Positions 48,101 through 60,339 of a stretch of DNA of 64,000 nucleotides are shown here, piece after piece. Made by a program: the position numbers and the translations under genes. The stretch comes from Brachynemurus nebulosus (Eukaryota; Arthropoda; Insecta; Neuroptera; Myrmeleontidae). Location: assembly GCA_035578155.1 (NCBI GenBank), contig JAPWDM010000005.1:22256877-22320876 (forward strand), in the 5' to 3' direction. Below the pieces are notes generated by a model. It made no database searches and was not told the DNA's origin. It saw nothing but the letters and a program-made list of their open reading frames with translations. Each line of letters opens with the position of its first letter. Position 1 is the first letter of the stretch.

Positions 48101-48780
48101 GGTTCAATGAGACAGTTTTTGTCTCATATCCGTTCAGATTCAAAAGTTTTTGAAGGTTCTTTTATGGACAACTTGGTACAAGAATTAAGTTCTTAAAAAA
48201 ATATAGAATCCGAATTTTAAAAGAAAATAATAACGAAAAATCCTGTAGTATTTTAGAATTTCATATCAACAAACGCAACCCTACTCATGCTCTCCTTAGA
48301 CCTTATATCAGAGACCTCCTCTGTACCTCTGTTTCTGTTAAACATAAATAGACCAAGATAAAGAGACCACCGTTTTGAAATCGAGGCAGCTTAACGAATA
48401 AAATACGTTAGTATAGTTCATATTATAATTTAATAATAATATTATTTGTTTCGCTTTTATCAGATTTACCTACCTACAGTGAAATGACCAATAAAAAGTT
48501 TGCTGCCATTTTTTTCCCTGCAAAAATCGGTCTTAATTTTTTCCTTTCATGGCAAAAGCAAAAAAACTACAATATTACACCCTCACGTGTTATTACATCA
48601 AAGCCATAAGGACTGATTTTACGAAGCACTATTTGCAACTTGCTCCTAATGGATTTTTTTTTTAAATCAATCAATATTTAAACCATCATTTAATTTACAG
48701 ACATTAGTATAGAAGTTTTCTATATCTCATTATACATATAAATGTATGTATCAATATTGTTTATAATTAATTCAAATACT
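45191..48780. other. No gene seen; one dispersed repeat pair and one GC-richer patch
   Basis: 46,640-46,760 and 48,310-48,400 share CTCTGTTTCT, GTAAACATAA, ACCACCATTTTGGAATCG (ACCACCGTTTTGAAATCG) and a TAACGAATAAAATACG-like end. 45,890-46,140 is GC-richer (GCAGTGTGCAGTTCTGTGTA, CCGCACACGGAGCC, CACACTTGCAATCACTCACA) and could be an old exon, promoter or unrecognised repeat. The rest is AT-rich. Confidence 0.4.
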
Positions 48781-50075
48781 AAAAAAACCGTGAGCAGCGG
48801 AGCCCCATCACGGAAGTCGAATTTTTCCTGTCATCTTCGGTATTGAATGTCTACAAGCGAAATGCAATTGAAAGTCCACAAGCGATTTGTCATTTTGGTG
48901 GTTTCAAAACTGATGATGAGTGTCCGGTTGATCGGGGCTTTAAGAAAAGGTTTTAAGTTTTTAAGGGCTGGATCTCAGTAAATTTCAATTTTGGGCCGAT
49001 AACAGTTAGCAGGAAAAAAGCCAACACAATTCGTACGAGGGCCTTCCTACCCATGCTTATCCGCCAATTGCCTTTGTGTTTTATTTTTAAATATTAAAAA
49101 AGGAACTTAAATAGTAAACTACAAGGCCTTTATGAGATATTTTTTCTTTCCAAAAAAATCCAAAATTTCTATTTTATAAATAATAAAAATCCAAAATTCC
49201 TAATTTATAAATAAACAGAGACTTTAATAACATTTTTAAATTACTTAATGTGTATGTATTTCATTTGTTATAAAAGTAAGTTTACTTCTTTTTTAATTTT
49301 TTAAAATTACTATTCGCCTACTTGTATTTAGAATAAAAATAATCAATTTAAAACACATTTAACAATACCATTGAATTCCGATGTAAAAATGGGAGAAGTA
49401 GGGGGAAAAGTAATGTGGAATCCCTAAAAGGCACTAGCTGGATACTAACTCAATACACGTACAAAATTTCAGCCCTCCAGGTTTCCTTAGAGAGTCTCTA
49501 GACGTGTTAGAAAATAAGCAAAAAAATTAAGGAAATACTGGCGTAAAAATCGTGAGGGTAAGGGTTAAAAATTGAAACCTCTATAAAGCAGTTGCTGGCT
49601 ATTAGCTTAACCTGTACACAAAATTTCAGCCCTCTAGATTTATTTGGGGAGATTTTGACTCGAACGAAACTGTTAAAAACGGGGTGGGGATAAAATATTA
49701 AAACCTCCAAAAAGTACAACCTAGGTACGAACTTTATTAACACACCAAATTTCAACCCTCTGCGTTAATTCTGGGGGGCTGTGGGCGTGTTAGATCCAGC
49801 AAAAATCATTTTTCCCCCTCTACTCCCTCCAAATCATCCTAGGAAGCTGAATTTTGGATATGTTGTAGGTAATTGTAGGTAACCGAAACATTATTTCCCA
49901 CCGGTTTGGAAAAGTTTTATTGTTTTGTTGCCCCCCACCACCCTCCTAAATGTTGGGTCGGATTCAAAATTTGACCCCACTTTGATAGTATGAGGTGCCT
50001 CGAAAACGAGCCCCATTTACCAAATTTTAGCTCTTAATTTCCATGGGGGGCCCTACACATATTAAAAGGCAGCGG

Positions 50076-50157
<82 letters not shown>

Positions 50158-50272
50158 CATTTTTTTCTACAAAATCGTGTTCTACGGGTCCGAAAACGGA
50201 TAGCGCCCCTACTCTCGCCGTTCTTATCGTATAGACTGTTTAAGTCTAATTTTTTCAGTTGAAAAATTTGAC
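48781..50272. repeat. Family R2 dispersed repeat, copy 2 (about 1.49 kb)
   Basis: Collinear with 9116-11,182: CCGTGAGCAGCGGAGCCCCA at the start, CACAATTCGTACGAGGGC, AAATTTCAGCCCTCCAGG units, GGATATGTTGTAGGTA, GGTCCGAAAACGGATAGCGC and ATCGTATAGACTG at the end. It lacks the 360-bp tandem duplication and roughly one of the AAATTTCAGCCCTCTAGG units, so it is nearer the ancestral form or has a deletion. Minus-strand frame 49,507-49,755 is made of these units. Confidence 0.86.
50078..50153. repeat. (TA)n microsatellite inside family R2
   Basis: 76 bp of TA between AAAGGCAGCGGGAA and CAGACAT, the same position as 11,005-11,050 in the other copy. Confidence 0.97.
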
Positions 50273-50638
50273 TAAAAAAATAATTTAATTATAAATAATT
50301 TTTTACATCATTTTTACAAAATACATAAACAAAAGTATTTTGATTGCAAAAAGATTTGTTTTCAAAATCAATGCGTTTGTTTTTCACTTGAAAAATGTGA
50401 AAAGCAATGTGATTTATTCAATTTTCGAAACAATTACACAAAAAATATTATTAAATAATCAAATCATTTTACACTTGCCATAGTAATTATGTGGTTAATA
50501 CAATAATTTTTATTAAATTTTAAAATGCATAAACAGTAAAATTATTTCATATATTAATTGTTTATGTGTAAAATATGTGATATTATGCAAAATTAATTCT
50601 CGGTCAGCTAGAAAAAAATGTACTCTTTTCCTACTAAT

Positions 50639-50644
<6 letters not shown>
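50273..50644. other. No feature recognised
   Basis: AT-rich DNA between the R2 copy and the next (TA)n tract. Confidence 0.4.

Positions 50645-50721
<77 letters not shown>
50645..50721. repeat. (TA)n microsatellite
   Basis: About 77 bp of TA, with AATTATATAATATA on the left mirrored by ATATAATTATATTA on the right. Confidence 0.97.
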
Positions 50722-50725
<4 letters not shown>

Positions 50726-53700
50726 TATTATTACAAACAATATATTTAGATTACACGCTGATATTTTCCTGAAATTATGCGGCTATTAACCTTGAAAAAA
50801 TTTGTCTCAATGTGCAAAAAAAAAGTTTTAGTTCCTTCAACAAAAATTTTGAATATACCTAATTGTGATGATACTTGCTGACCAAGGTCTCTTTGTCTTT
50901 TAGCGATTAAAACAGTATTTCCTTGAAATGATTCAGTGTAGTTACATATATAACCAAAATGGAATTAGTAAGAAAGATTCGTTAAGTACGTGTTGGACAA
51001 GCATTAAGTCAGGGTTTTGTAGTGACTAAGAATAAAACATACGGCATTTACGACACTTAAATAGATTCTTTAGATAAATATATTCGGCAATAATGGTTTC
51101 ACGTGTAGTACTATAAGGGTAAATTTGGTTCTCTAAATTGAACGTTCAATATTTGAGGTTTAAAAATGAATAATGGTTCAAAGAATTCTTTAACTTTATT
51201 TTAAAAGATAATTCTAACGATATCCGACATGATAAGGTACGTGGAATTATTCACGAAAAACAAAAAATTTTCCATTTTCTAAAACCTCTTTAATGATTTG
51301 GACATTTGGATAATTTTTGCGAAATGTTTTTTTCTAATACCGAAACATATCTCAATACAAAATTTCATTTACAGGAAACCATTTTCCCTTCTTCAAATTT
51401 TGAAATTTTTGAAAATTGACTTGCCTATATTTCCGGTAGCTACACTGATACAATTTAGCCCCAATAATTTTAATTGAATATTCTTAGCAAGTGCTAGTAT
51501 CTACAGTTTTTAAAATTTATTGGATTCACAGTTAAAAGGTTACGGCAGGAAAAGTATTACGAAGTTTAAAAATGCTAAAGGGATCTCAATTTCATTTTAA
51601 GAGTCTTTTAAGAGTCTTTTCTAATGACATTCCACACACATGTATGGGACAAAATTTTAATCCCCACTTTCCAATATGGGAAAACACCGGAAAAATTTTA
51701 TCATTTTTATTGAGCCCTAAAGTTACCAAAAATTCGCTAAATTAAGATTAAGACAATAAAAGTACGAAATACTTTCAATTATTGGCAAAATTAATAGCAT
51801 CTTAGCACAAAAACAAGATCGCATTCTCAAAGCAAAATCACTTTCAGTCTTTTAAAGAATCATAATGTGGCATTAATGACGTATATTTTCCAAAAACTGA
51901 TTGAAACACTTGTAATGAAATTTTAATTTGTTTTAATATTATAACAGGATATAACTTTACTTCCAGTGGAAATTTTGTCTTAAAATTCATTTAACTAATG
52001 AATAACTTTAATTATCTTTACTTAACTACCGGAAAATTTTAACATTATAAAAATTTATCTAGAAAGAAACATTTCGTTGATTGCCAAACATATTAATATG
52101 TACATAATTAATAATTACATTACTTTTAAATGTCAAATATAGTTATTGTTATTAAAAATGTTTAATATACTACGCAATGAATAAGGTAAATTTTTGTTTA
52201 AAGTATTGTTATAAAATATTTATACTAAAATATCAATATACTAAAAATATATATAATTTAATAATATAAGAAGCATTTGTGATCATAATACTTAAACAAA
52301 ATAAATCTTATAAAATGAAATAAAAGCAATATAAATCAATATTTTTTTTATTATTATTTAAACTTACCTACAATAAAATATTACGTTTTCCATAAAAATC
52401 ATGCATTTTTCAATCAATATAAACATTCCAATAAAGTAATGTTAATAAATTCACTAATTTTGATTTAAAACCTCCACAATAAAACACATAATTATGATCC
52501 ATAAATGAACTCAATCAAAATTCAAAAAAAAAAAAAAAGTTGAAAAATGTCCAACACTACTGAAATACATTGTGGTAAAATTTGGTAATTTTAAAATATC
52601 ATACTAATTTTACAAAAATAGTAAAATTTGTTTGTTAGTTGGAATCAATTTCAAAAACTATCCAACCAGTTTCAAAAATTCTTTCACTGGTACGTAGTCA
52701 GTATCCTATGTTCTAATATAGACTACATTTTAAAAATTAAAATTGTCCCGCAGGGCTCTGGAACTTCAAAAACGTTCTAAAATAAATGGCTGGTCAGCTT
52801 AACGTCATTACGATGCGATGGTCGGTGGCTTAAAAATACTTTCAGGGTCCTAAGATCCCAGAAAAAATTCAAAATAGACTTTTGAGTTGGTCTTTCCTAA
52901 ATTTTGTTTAAATGCTATTTAGATTCTAGAAGAAATGAACGTGAGATCAAAATTGTCCCCCAGATTAAATGACTAACCATAAGTGGATCTTGAACAATTT
53001 TTGCTCAAATTTTATTGAGTTTCTAAAAAAATGAACGTGAAGTTAAGAATATTTCCTAAAAATTAGGCCTAAAATTTAAATTCATATATTCAAGCTCCTA
53101 TAACTACCAATTTACGGAAATTATACTTATGGTATGAACATTAAATAGGTTACAGGTAAGGTTAAGATTTTCCTTCAGTGCCCTTGAGTTCCAAAATGGC
53201 CTAAAAATTTAAGTAGATACCCCTATAACTGTTAATATGGTATTACCAATATATCTATTTCAACTTGATATAACAATTGCCGTTTAGATAATCCTAAAAT
53301 AAATTCAAAACCACCTTAAAATTAATCCAAAAGTAATCTAGAACAATTTGGACGCAATTCGAAAATATGACAAAAAGAGCTGCACTCTCGATCAGTGGAG
53401 GGAAGCCGGAGTTGTAGCTCTGAGGTCCATGCTTACAAAGGAAGCCTGGGAAAAACTAAAAGTGTGAAACTGGGCGAAAGATGATACCTATCAAAGATAT
53501 TTTTTATTTGCTCGTCACTTATATTTTTAGGAAAAAGGAAAATGGGCACAGGTTCAATATCTTTTTCTAGATCTTAGAATCTTTTCCTTTTTATTATTTT
53601 TATACTAGAGTAACGATAGTAACTTAAGGCTATACGCCTAATTTTGCTTCATTTGTTAATGACATCAGAATTTTTTAGTTGATTTGAAGTAAAGACATCG

Positions 53701-54213
53701 GTTGCAATATTTTGCAAATTAAAGCACATAAATAGTTAAAGAAGATAAATCGTGTTTACCTCAAAATAATCAATTCCACTTGTTTCTAAGTCACTTTAAC
53801 CTTCAACTTTCAAACATATTTAAATATTATGTATACCAAGGATAATTTTTATTTAAAAAAATTCTATAAATTTTCATTCGACGCTATAAAAAATTTTGTC
53901 AAGTTGATGGCCATCAATAATAAAGTTCAGTTTGGCTGTTAATTAAATATTAACTTTTTATAATTGCTTAAAATTTCATTATCAAAGTTATATTTAATTA
54001 TTGCTTAGGTACAATTTCATGGCCAAGGAAAAACTATACCTTAATATATTCAGTTTTTAAATTCAAAAAAATTAAATTGTTTTCTCTATGTATCTAAACG
54101 ATTAAAATAAAATTAACCATGAATAATAAACAGTGTTAAATTTTCTTTTTACTTTTTTTCAAATTTAATTGCAATCTCATTATGATTTTATTTATTTACT
54201 AGAGAGTATAGTC
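50722..54213. other. No gene seen
   Basis: AT-rich. 52,740-53,350 repeats phrases such as AAAATTGTCCCGCAGG/CCCCAGA and AAATGAACGTGA(A/G), suggesting a decayed tandem structure. 53,386-53,540 is GC-richer (GCCGGAGTTGTAGCTCTGAG) and then reads TTTGCTCGTCACTTATATTT, linking it to the MITE group at 15,618 and 62,531. Confidence 0.4.
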
Positions 54214-54642
54214 AGGCCCGACGAGAGGGCGGCAGCCAGAGTTCAAACTCCGGGGCCCGGAGTTGAAGATGGAGCTCGGATAAAAGTACAAAAATCTTTT
54301 TTACTCATGACATAATTTTGATTGAAAAATTTTAAAAAAAATCTTGTTTAACCCTTTTAAACAAACCATATGGAAAAATTGTTTTTGTCTCAAAATGCCG
54401 GACTTTTTACTTTAAGTACAATAGATAAGGTTACAAAAAAAGAAAAAGAAAAAAAACAAGATCCCAACATTAAAAGAGTGAACCGTAGGAATTTACAAAA
54501 TATACTAAACTATGTTGATAAAATTGAACATTATTTAGAATTATACCGTGTTTCAGAAAATCTGTCACAGATGGCGGCACCTGTACCAGTGAATATATAC
54601 ATATCACAGCATTTTGAGTCGACATATTGCAGGACGCGTTAA
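54214..54642 (+). mobile_element. hAT-like left end plus an unrecognised 90-codon open frame
   Basis: CAGGCCCGACGAGAGGGCGG (54,215-54,234) looks like a hAT terminus; a related TAGTCCCGACGAGAGAG lies at 59,845. No right end was found. The frame 54,370-54,642 starts MEKLFLSQNAG, is lysine-rich around residues 22-36 and ends STYCRTR; no domain is recognised. A relic of a transposase N-terminus is possible but unproven. Confidence 0.3.
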
Positions 54643-56957
54643 CTTAAACGCGTTAATTTAACCCCTTAAGGGATATGGGATATATTTGTCCCCAATTTAT
54701 ATTTACGTTTTACGCAATACTGGTACGATTTAAAACATTTGTAAGTTTATATTGTTATTCTTCTATAGTAGTTTTAATAACTTTGTGCATTGAAAACGCA
54801 ATAACCTATCAATTTTCAAAAAAACTTTGGTACAAAGTTGCAAAGTTGTCCGTTATTAATTTTTAGTTTCAATTTTTTTAAAAATTTTTGTGCGTTATAA
54901 ATTATTGCAATAAAAAATTATCAATCTTGGTAAGTAAATTATAATAAAATAAGTAAAGTAGAATATTTTAATCACTTAAAATTTTTCATACTTCCGTAAT
55001 TTGTACTATTTACTGAAACTGGGACATATTTGTCCCATGCTCAAAATTTATATAAAAATATATTAGGTAATTATAATTTGTTATTTATATGTTTAAATAG
55101 TCCCTAATAGACAGTTTTAAACATAACATAATTTTTTTTCACTCTCCCTACGCTTATGTGTGTGAAGGGGTTAAAGAGTTAATCCCGGATCCCTCCACGG
55201 CAAAATAAATAGAATAATAAAAATTCTTCAACGGATGAATATGATAAAATTCTTCAATGCGCAAGTGAGTTTGTTTATCTGTTTGTCGCCACTCACACCT
55301 CAACATCTCAGCCAATTCACTTAAAACTTTACAAAGTAATAATCAGGGAGACGAAGAAGAATACAGGCTACTTTTTACCACAGCAAAGTATCTGATTTCG
55401 GAGGAAAAACATATTTAAATTGATGTTTCTGATGTTGCCTTAACCGCTCAACCAATCAACTCTAAATTTTACAAAGTGATAGTCAAGAGGATCTAGAAAA
55501 ATCTAGGCTATAGGAAAAGGTATCTAAGACGAAGTAATAGAGTTACGACAGTTAACTATAGAAAAAACAAAAACTGACTTCAAACCTTGCATATTTTTAC
55601 CAAAGAGAATTAAACAGGACTTAATTTTTACCTCGGGTAGGACCGTAGGACATCTGATTCCCGTGGGAAAATATATTTAAAACAAAACATTGCATAGAAG
55701 ATGCACCACTATTTAACTTGATGTCATAATTTCAAACACCAAGCGGGCGAAACTGTGGGTAAAGGCTTTATATTGAGAAAAAAGCACTTGTATTATTTAA
55801 GACCAAAGATGAATATGAAAATTGGAATAAAATAGAAAAAAAAATTGTATTATTCTTGAGGATATGTAAAATTAAATTTTGTGTATTTTTGGAAGCCGAG
55901 ATAAAATTAAAATTTTGCTAAAATGACGGAAATATTTTAACAAAGAAAAAACGGGACTGTCTCGTCAAAAACAGGATGTATAATCACCCTATTTTTTATA
56001 TCTACATATTATTACACCGTGCTCTTTAAATTTCATTTTTGTTTCGAATAGTTAATGTGCCTAATGTAGTTAATGTTGCTTGCAACTGTTTATTGCTTGC
56101 CTGTTCGCTCACTGACTGTTGTTTTTGTTGCATTCGATTGGAATGAAAGTGAAAACGAACCGGTTTAAATATTTCTTACAAAATTTTTATAAGACATTAC
56201 AGAATCAATAATAAATATTGTAAATTAAACACAGCAGAATGAAATTAATGTATTATACAGGTACGTAGGTTTTAAATATAACTTAATATACATTTAATCC
56301 GAATTAAACTCAAATTAGACAATACAATTTCAAATCCTAACACCGCAGCGGACAAATGCGTATAATTTAATCACTTTTCAAAATATTATTTTGAGTTAGG
56401 CATGTATAGGCCAAAAAATTATCTGACGCCATCAAGCAAATCCAACAAATGAAGCAAAATGAGACCAATCTAATTTTCTGTCTCCTTTATTTTTTGTTAT
56501 TCTTATATTAACTACGAGTATGGTAACTTATGGTTGTATGACTAATTAATAACTTGTTAATAACGTTAGATATAATTTTTAGTTATATAATTTCACTTAT
56601 ATTTAATATTTCTAGAAGAAATTTCGCCATTTTGACAGCAAAAAGTACAATAAAAACCGTAAGTAAAATAATAGAATAATAAAATCGGAAGTGAATTATA
56701 GATTTTTGAAGCCATTCTTTTCATTTTTACCAAATTTAAATAATATGTGTGGCCACTAAAAGAAATTCTACTACCAAAACAGCCAGATTTGTAAAAGAAA
56801 TTTCCTCATTTTGATAATAAAAATGATAAGTTTACATCGAAGTTATTTGCTCAACTAGTCACCCTAGAAGGTCAATTAGTAAGAATTTTATCTTCAAGTT
56901 GTTACTCCAATTTTAGGAACTTTCAGTGTTAGGCAATCATAAGTTGCTTAATTTCTA
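54643..56957. other. No gene seen; faint tandem repeat near 55,260-55,560
   Basis: ATATGGGATATATTTGTCCC (54,671) and ACTGGGACATATTTGTCCCA (55,018) are two related words flanking a stretch of about 350 bp and may mark an element. 55,300-55,500 has two imperfect units with CAACATCTCAGCCAATTCAC-like / CTCAACCAATCAAC-like words and TTTACAAAGTAATAATCA / TTTACAAAGTGATAGTCA. Confidence 0.4.
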
Positions 56958-57854
56958 TTAAGGGGGACCACTAGTGTGACGTTTTCAAGAAATTGAAAAA
57001 TTTTTTTGCGTGTTTCGATAGTCTATACCTTTAAAAATAACATACTAAAATTTCAAGTGCATATCTCAAATAGTTTTTGAGTTACAGCCATCCGAAGAGT
57101 GGATTCTGATTTCCATTGTTAACTTTGAGGTGTTGAGAAATGTATGAAGGTTGATAGTTTGGGAGTTTCTGGACGTGGCTGCCAGTCACATGTTATGGAA
57201 AAGCTAGACCCTGGCACATTTAAACGATTCATCTAGTTTTACTATGACCGTTATAGTGAGTACATCGTAAATAATTTTAGTAAAAATTCTCAGTGATTAA
57301 AATTAAAAGGTAAAATTACGAAAAACAACATTTTTCAAATTTGCTGCAGTTATAACTCGAAGACAAATCATTCGATCGATTTGATTCTTATTGCATCTTC
57401 TTTTATATATATTTCTTCGTACCATGAACCTCCAGTTTTCCGATCGAATAAAAAATGTAATTTTCGCAAGCCAAAAACCATCAAACTTTCGCGCAAAATT
57501 TGAAACTTTTTTTTAAAAGCTCCGCCATTTTGTTAAATTTCAACTGTTTTTTTCGATTGAGATTCACGGCATGGACCATACCTTCTAGTTTAATAGGCTT
57601 TTTGGTTTTCTTGGTTTCAGGCAGTGTGAAGGCCGCTATCACTACAGCAGTGGAGGAACTTTTTTTTGGACCCTTGGGAGATCTCGAATAACTCAGTGAA
57701 TTTTCAATTTTTTGGTCCAAAAATGTTGTCATGAATTTATTATATATTAACGAATATATCCTGGAAATATTAAAACATTCCATATAGTAGTTTTCTTTAA
57801 AAAATTCCCAAAATTCACCTTTTTTCAGGCGGTCACACTAGTGGTCCCTCTTAA
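56958..57854. mobile_element. TTAA-flanked element, 889 bp, perfect TTAA duplication
   Basis: Ends GGGGGACCACTAGTGTGAC (56,962-56,980) and GTCACACTAGTGGTCCCTC (57,832-57,850), 18 of 19 matching as inverses, with TTAA on each side. TTAA duplication is typical of piggyBac-superfamily mobilisation. The interior has a 100-codon minus-strand frame (57,481-57,783) with GPKKSSSTAVVIAAFTLPET and KKTKKPIKLEGMVHAVN, a readable but unrecognised product; no DDE transposase is visible. Probably non-autonomous. Confidence 0.88.
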
Positions 57855-58699
57855 CTTTCTTTCATTGGTATCTGATAAAAACAGAATCATCTTAAACAAG
57901 CACAATTAAGTAACAATCAAAGGTAAGTAAATAAGCAACTGTCTCTAAAGAGAAAGAAGAATCATCGAACATAATATACAGTGCTCACCCTAAAATTCTC
58001 AGCATAAGACAAAATATTTTTGGTAACAGAAAAAATGTCTTTGCAAAACTGCATTTATTGGATAAAGTGAGAAGTTTTTTTAATTGAAAATTGTTGATCT
58101 GCCCGAACAGCCTCTTCTGATCAAAATATTGCAAGAAATATTGCATAAACAAATCGCAGTTTTATCACATAAATAGGTATATTCTGTATTTAGTAACATG
58201 CACGGTATTAAATAAAACATTTAAACAACATTGGTAAAAGGTGTCACCACCAACTTGCGCTAACAAACTGTTAACTTTACATTGGGTTGTTGCAAATAAA
58301 ATATCAGATGTTTGATGAAATATCTAATATTTTTAAATATTTTACACCAGGGGATTTGGCAACCAGCGGCTCGGTCCGCCAAGCAATATCGAATTACATT
58401 AAGATCTGGAACATACTGTGAACTACAGAAATACGCTCATCTTGGTTTTAGAAATGATTCTCCATAAGTTACGTAAAACCAAGGAAGGAGATGTTTTATG
58501 GGGAAATATTTTTTCTCACCTATAAAAAAAATATCTCAGTTTTCATAGTTTATAATAAAATATGTAGATATTATTTAAATTAAATCAATACATATAATAA
58601 AATTGTAACGAGACCGTTTCTGTACATGGAATATTTTTGGAAAATTGTACTGGTACTCTAAATAGTTATCGATGTAGATATCAAAACAGCGATTTTTAG
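57855..58699. other. No gene seen
   Basis: AT-rich. 58,348-58,382 CAGGGGATTTGGCAACCAGC and GGCTCGGTCCGCC resembles a hAT left end, but no matching right end was found. Confidence 0.35.
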
Positions 58700-59178
58700 A
58701 ATTTTTGTCTGTCTATCTGTCTGTTCACGCATCACGCAAAAACTATTGGACGGATTTTAATGAAATTTGGTGTGATGATAACTTATTACCTGGGTCAACA
58801 TCTAAAGTACTTTTTATTCCGGGAAAATGCCTCATTCCCATGGGAAAATAGAAAAACCATTTTGTGCATGTGCACGCCTTACGCAAAAACTATTGGACGG
58901 ATTTTGATGAAATTTGGTGTAGTTATAGCTTATTACTTGCGTCAAGATTTAAGATGCTTTTTACTCCAGGAAAATGTTCCATTCCCAGGGGAAAATTGAA
59001 AAACCATTATGAGCATGTGCACATATTACGCAAAAACTATTTGATGAAATTTGGTGTGGTGATAACTTATTACTTGGGTCAACATTTAAGATACTTTTTG
59101 CTCTGGGAAAATTCCTCATTCCCACGGAAAAATAGAAAAACCATTTTGAGCATGTGCATGCATTACACAAAAATTATT
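58700..59178 (+). repeat. Three-unit tandem array, about 145 bp per unit
   Basis: Units begin near 58,729, 58,872 and 59,018. Each holds ACGCAAAAACTATTGGACGG (shortened in unit 3), ATGAAATTTGGTGT, AACTTATTAC-TGGGTCAA, a GGGAAAATGCCTCATTCCCA-like word, and AGAAAAACCATT-TG-GCATG. The longest open frame in the window (58,864-59,352) simply reads across this array and the next microsatellite. Confidence 0.93.
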
Positions 59179-59206
59179 ATTCTTTTCTGTATAATTATTA
59201 CACTTA

Positions 59207-59209
<3 letters not shown>

Positions 59210-59283
<74 letters not shown>
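59210..59283. repeat. (TA)n microsatellite between tandem array and R1 fragment
   Basis: 74 bp of TA; a fragment of family R1 begins directly to its right. Confidence 0.97.
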
Positions 59284-59286
<3 letters not shown>

Positions 59287-59299
59287 TTTAATAAATATC

Positions 59300-59465
59300 C
59301 AAAAATCATGTTCAGTTCTCAGTCAAACACGTCTGATGCTCAGAATACGTGAAAAAAATTAGCTTTTTGCCAAAATTTCCCAAATTCAAAAGCTTTTGCG
59401 ACATTTTTTTACACCATTGGAAAGAAATGGAAAAATTATTCACATAAAAAAGGTTTTTGAAGTAC
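59300..59465 (+). repeat. Family R1 fragment
   Basis: CATGTTCAGTTCTCAGTCAA, ACACGTCTGATGCTCAGAAT, TTAGCTTTTTGCCAAAATTT, ACACCATTGGAAAGAAATGG and CACATAAAAAAGGTTTTTGA follow the order in R1 copies at 18,880-19,010 and 31,455-31,600. Confidence 0.75.
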
Positions 59466-60339
59466 ACACACCGGCATAATTAGCGGAACATACAAAATAT
59501 CTGTAAAAATCAAACAAACCATTTAATTTCAAGAAGATTTTTATTATTATTTGTTTTTCGTAGTTATGTTATTGCCTTCTCACGTTCAATTAGAATCGCG
59601 ACGCATTCAATGAAGTTTTATCTATAGAATATATTTATATTACTTCGAATCGGTTACGAGATTACCACAGAACTTTTCACTTCGGTCGTGTGGTCTTAAG
59701 AACACTCACTGTTTTTCCTTTTTATGTATAAATTGGTTTCTTCAGAATGGAAATTTTAGAAACATTACTGTGCTCCTTCAATGAAGTTCTTTCAAAAGCT
59801 ATGTTTTCACCGAATTCAAGGTTTATACTTCTAGTATAAATGTAGTCCCGACGAGAGAGATGGCGAACTGAGGGGTGCAACTCAAAATCGAAGAGAGGAC
59901 CCAGAGCCATTACTAAAGAGCCCAGGCAAAACTGTTTTTTTGCTCTTCGAGTAAGTAAAAGTAATTAAGTAAGTATGGCATATACTATTCAAGGATCTGA
60001 AGTTGGTAAGTCTCTTTTTTTGGTCACTAACTATATTTTTGAGGTAACTTTAAAAATTTTGTTTAACTCCGAGATCCTCCATTTCTCTTCATTACCCCGA
60101 TACTCCGCCTGAGTTTAAAAAAATAGAAATAAAATCCATTTCTATGTACGTTCTAAGAATTCAATAGCAAACTCTGAAATTACGTGATAAGTCGGCTTTG
60201 CGTGCTCTGGCTTTTCAATTGAAATAACTACCATCAAGCTAACGCGACCCCAAGACATCGTACTTCTTAAATAGTTTTTTATTATTTTCAGTTTAAGAAA
60301 TGATTTTTCTACGATTGTTGTATAAAGTCAGAAACAGAT
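59466..60339. other. No gene seen
   Basis: 59,845-59,930 has TAGTCCCGACGAGAGAGATG and AGAGGACCCAGAGCC, wording like the hAT-like end at 54,214. Otherwise AT-rich. Confidence 0.4.

Noticed and set aside
49507..49755. 82-codon minus-strand frame with internal repetition
   Set aside because: Made of the 160-bp units of family R2; the same units exist in the other copy with stops.
58864..59352. Longest open frame in the window, 162 codons
   Set aside because: It reads through units of a tandem array and then a (TA)n tract; the units, not codons, are conserved.
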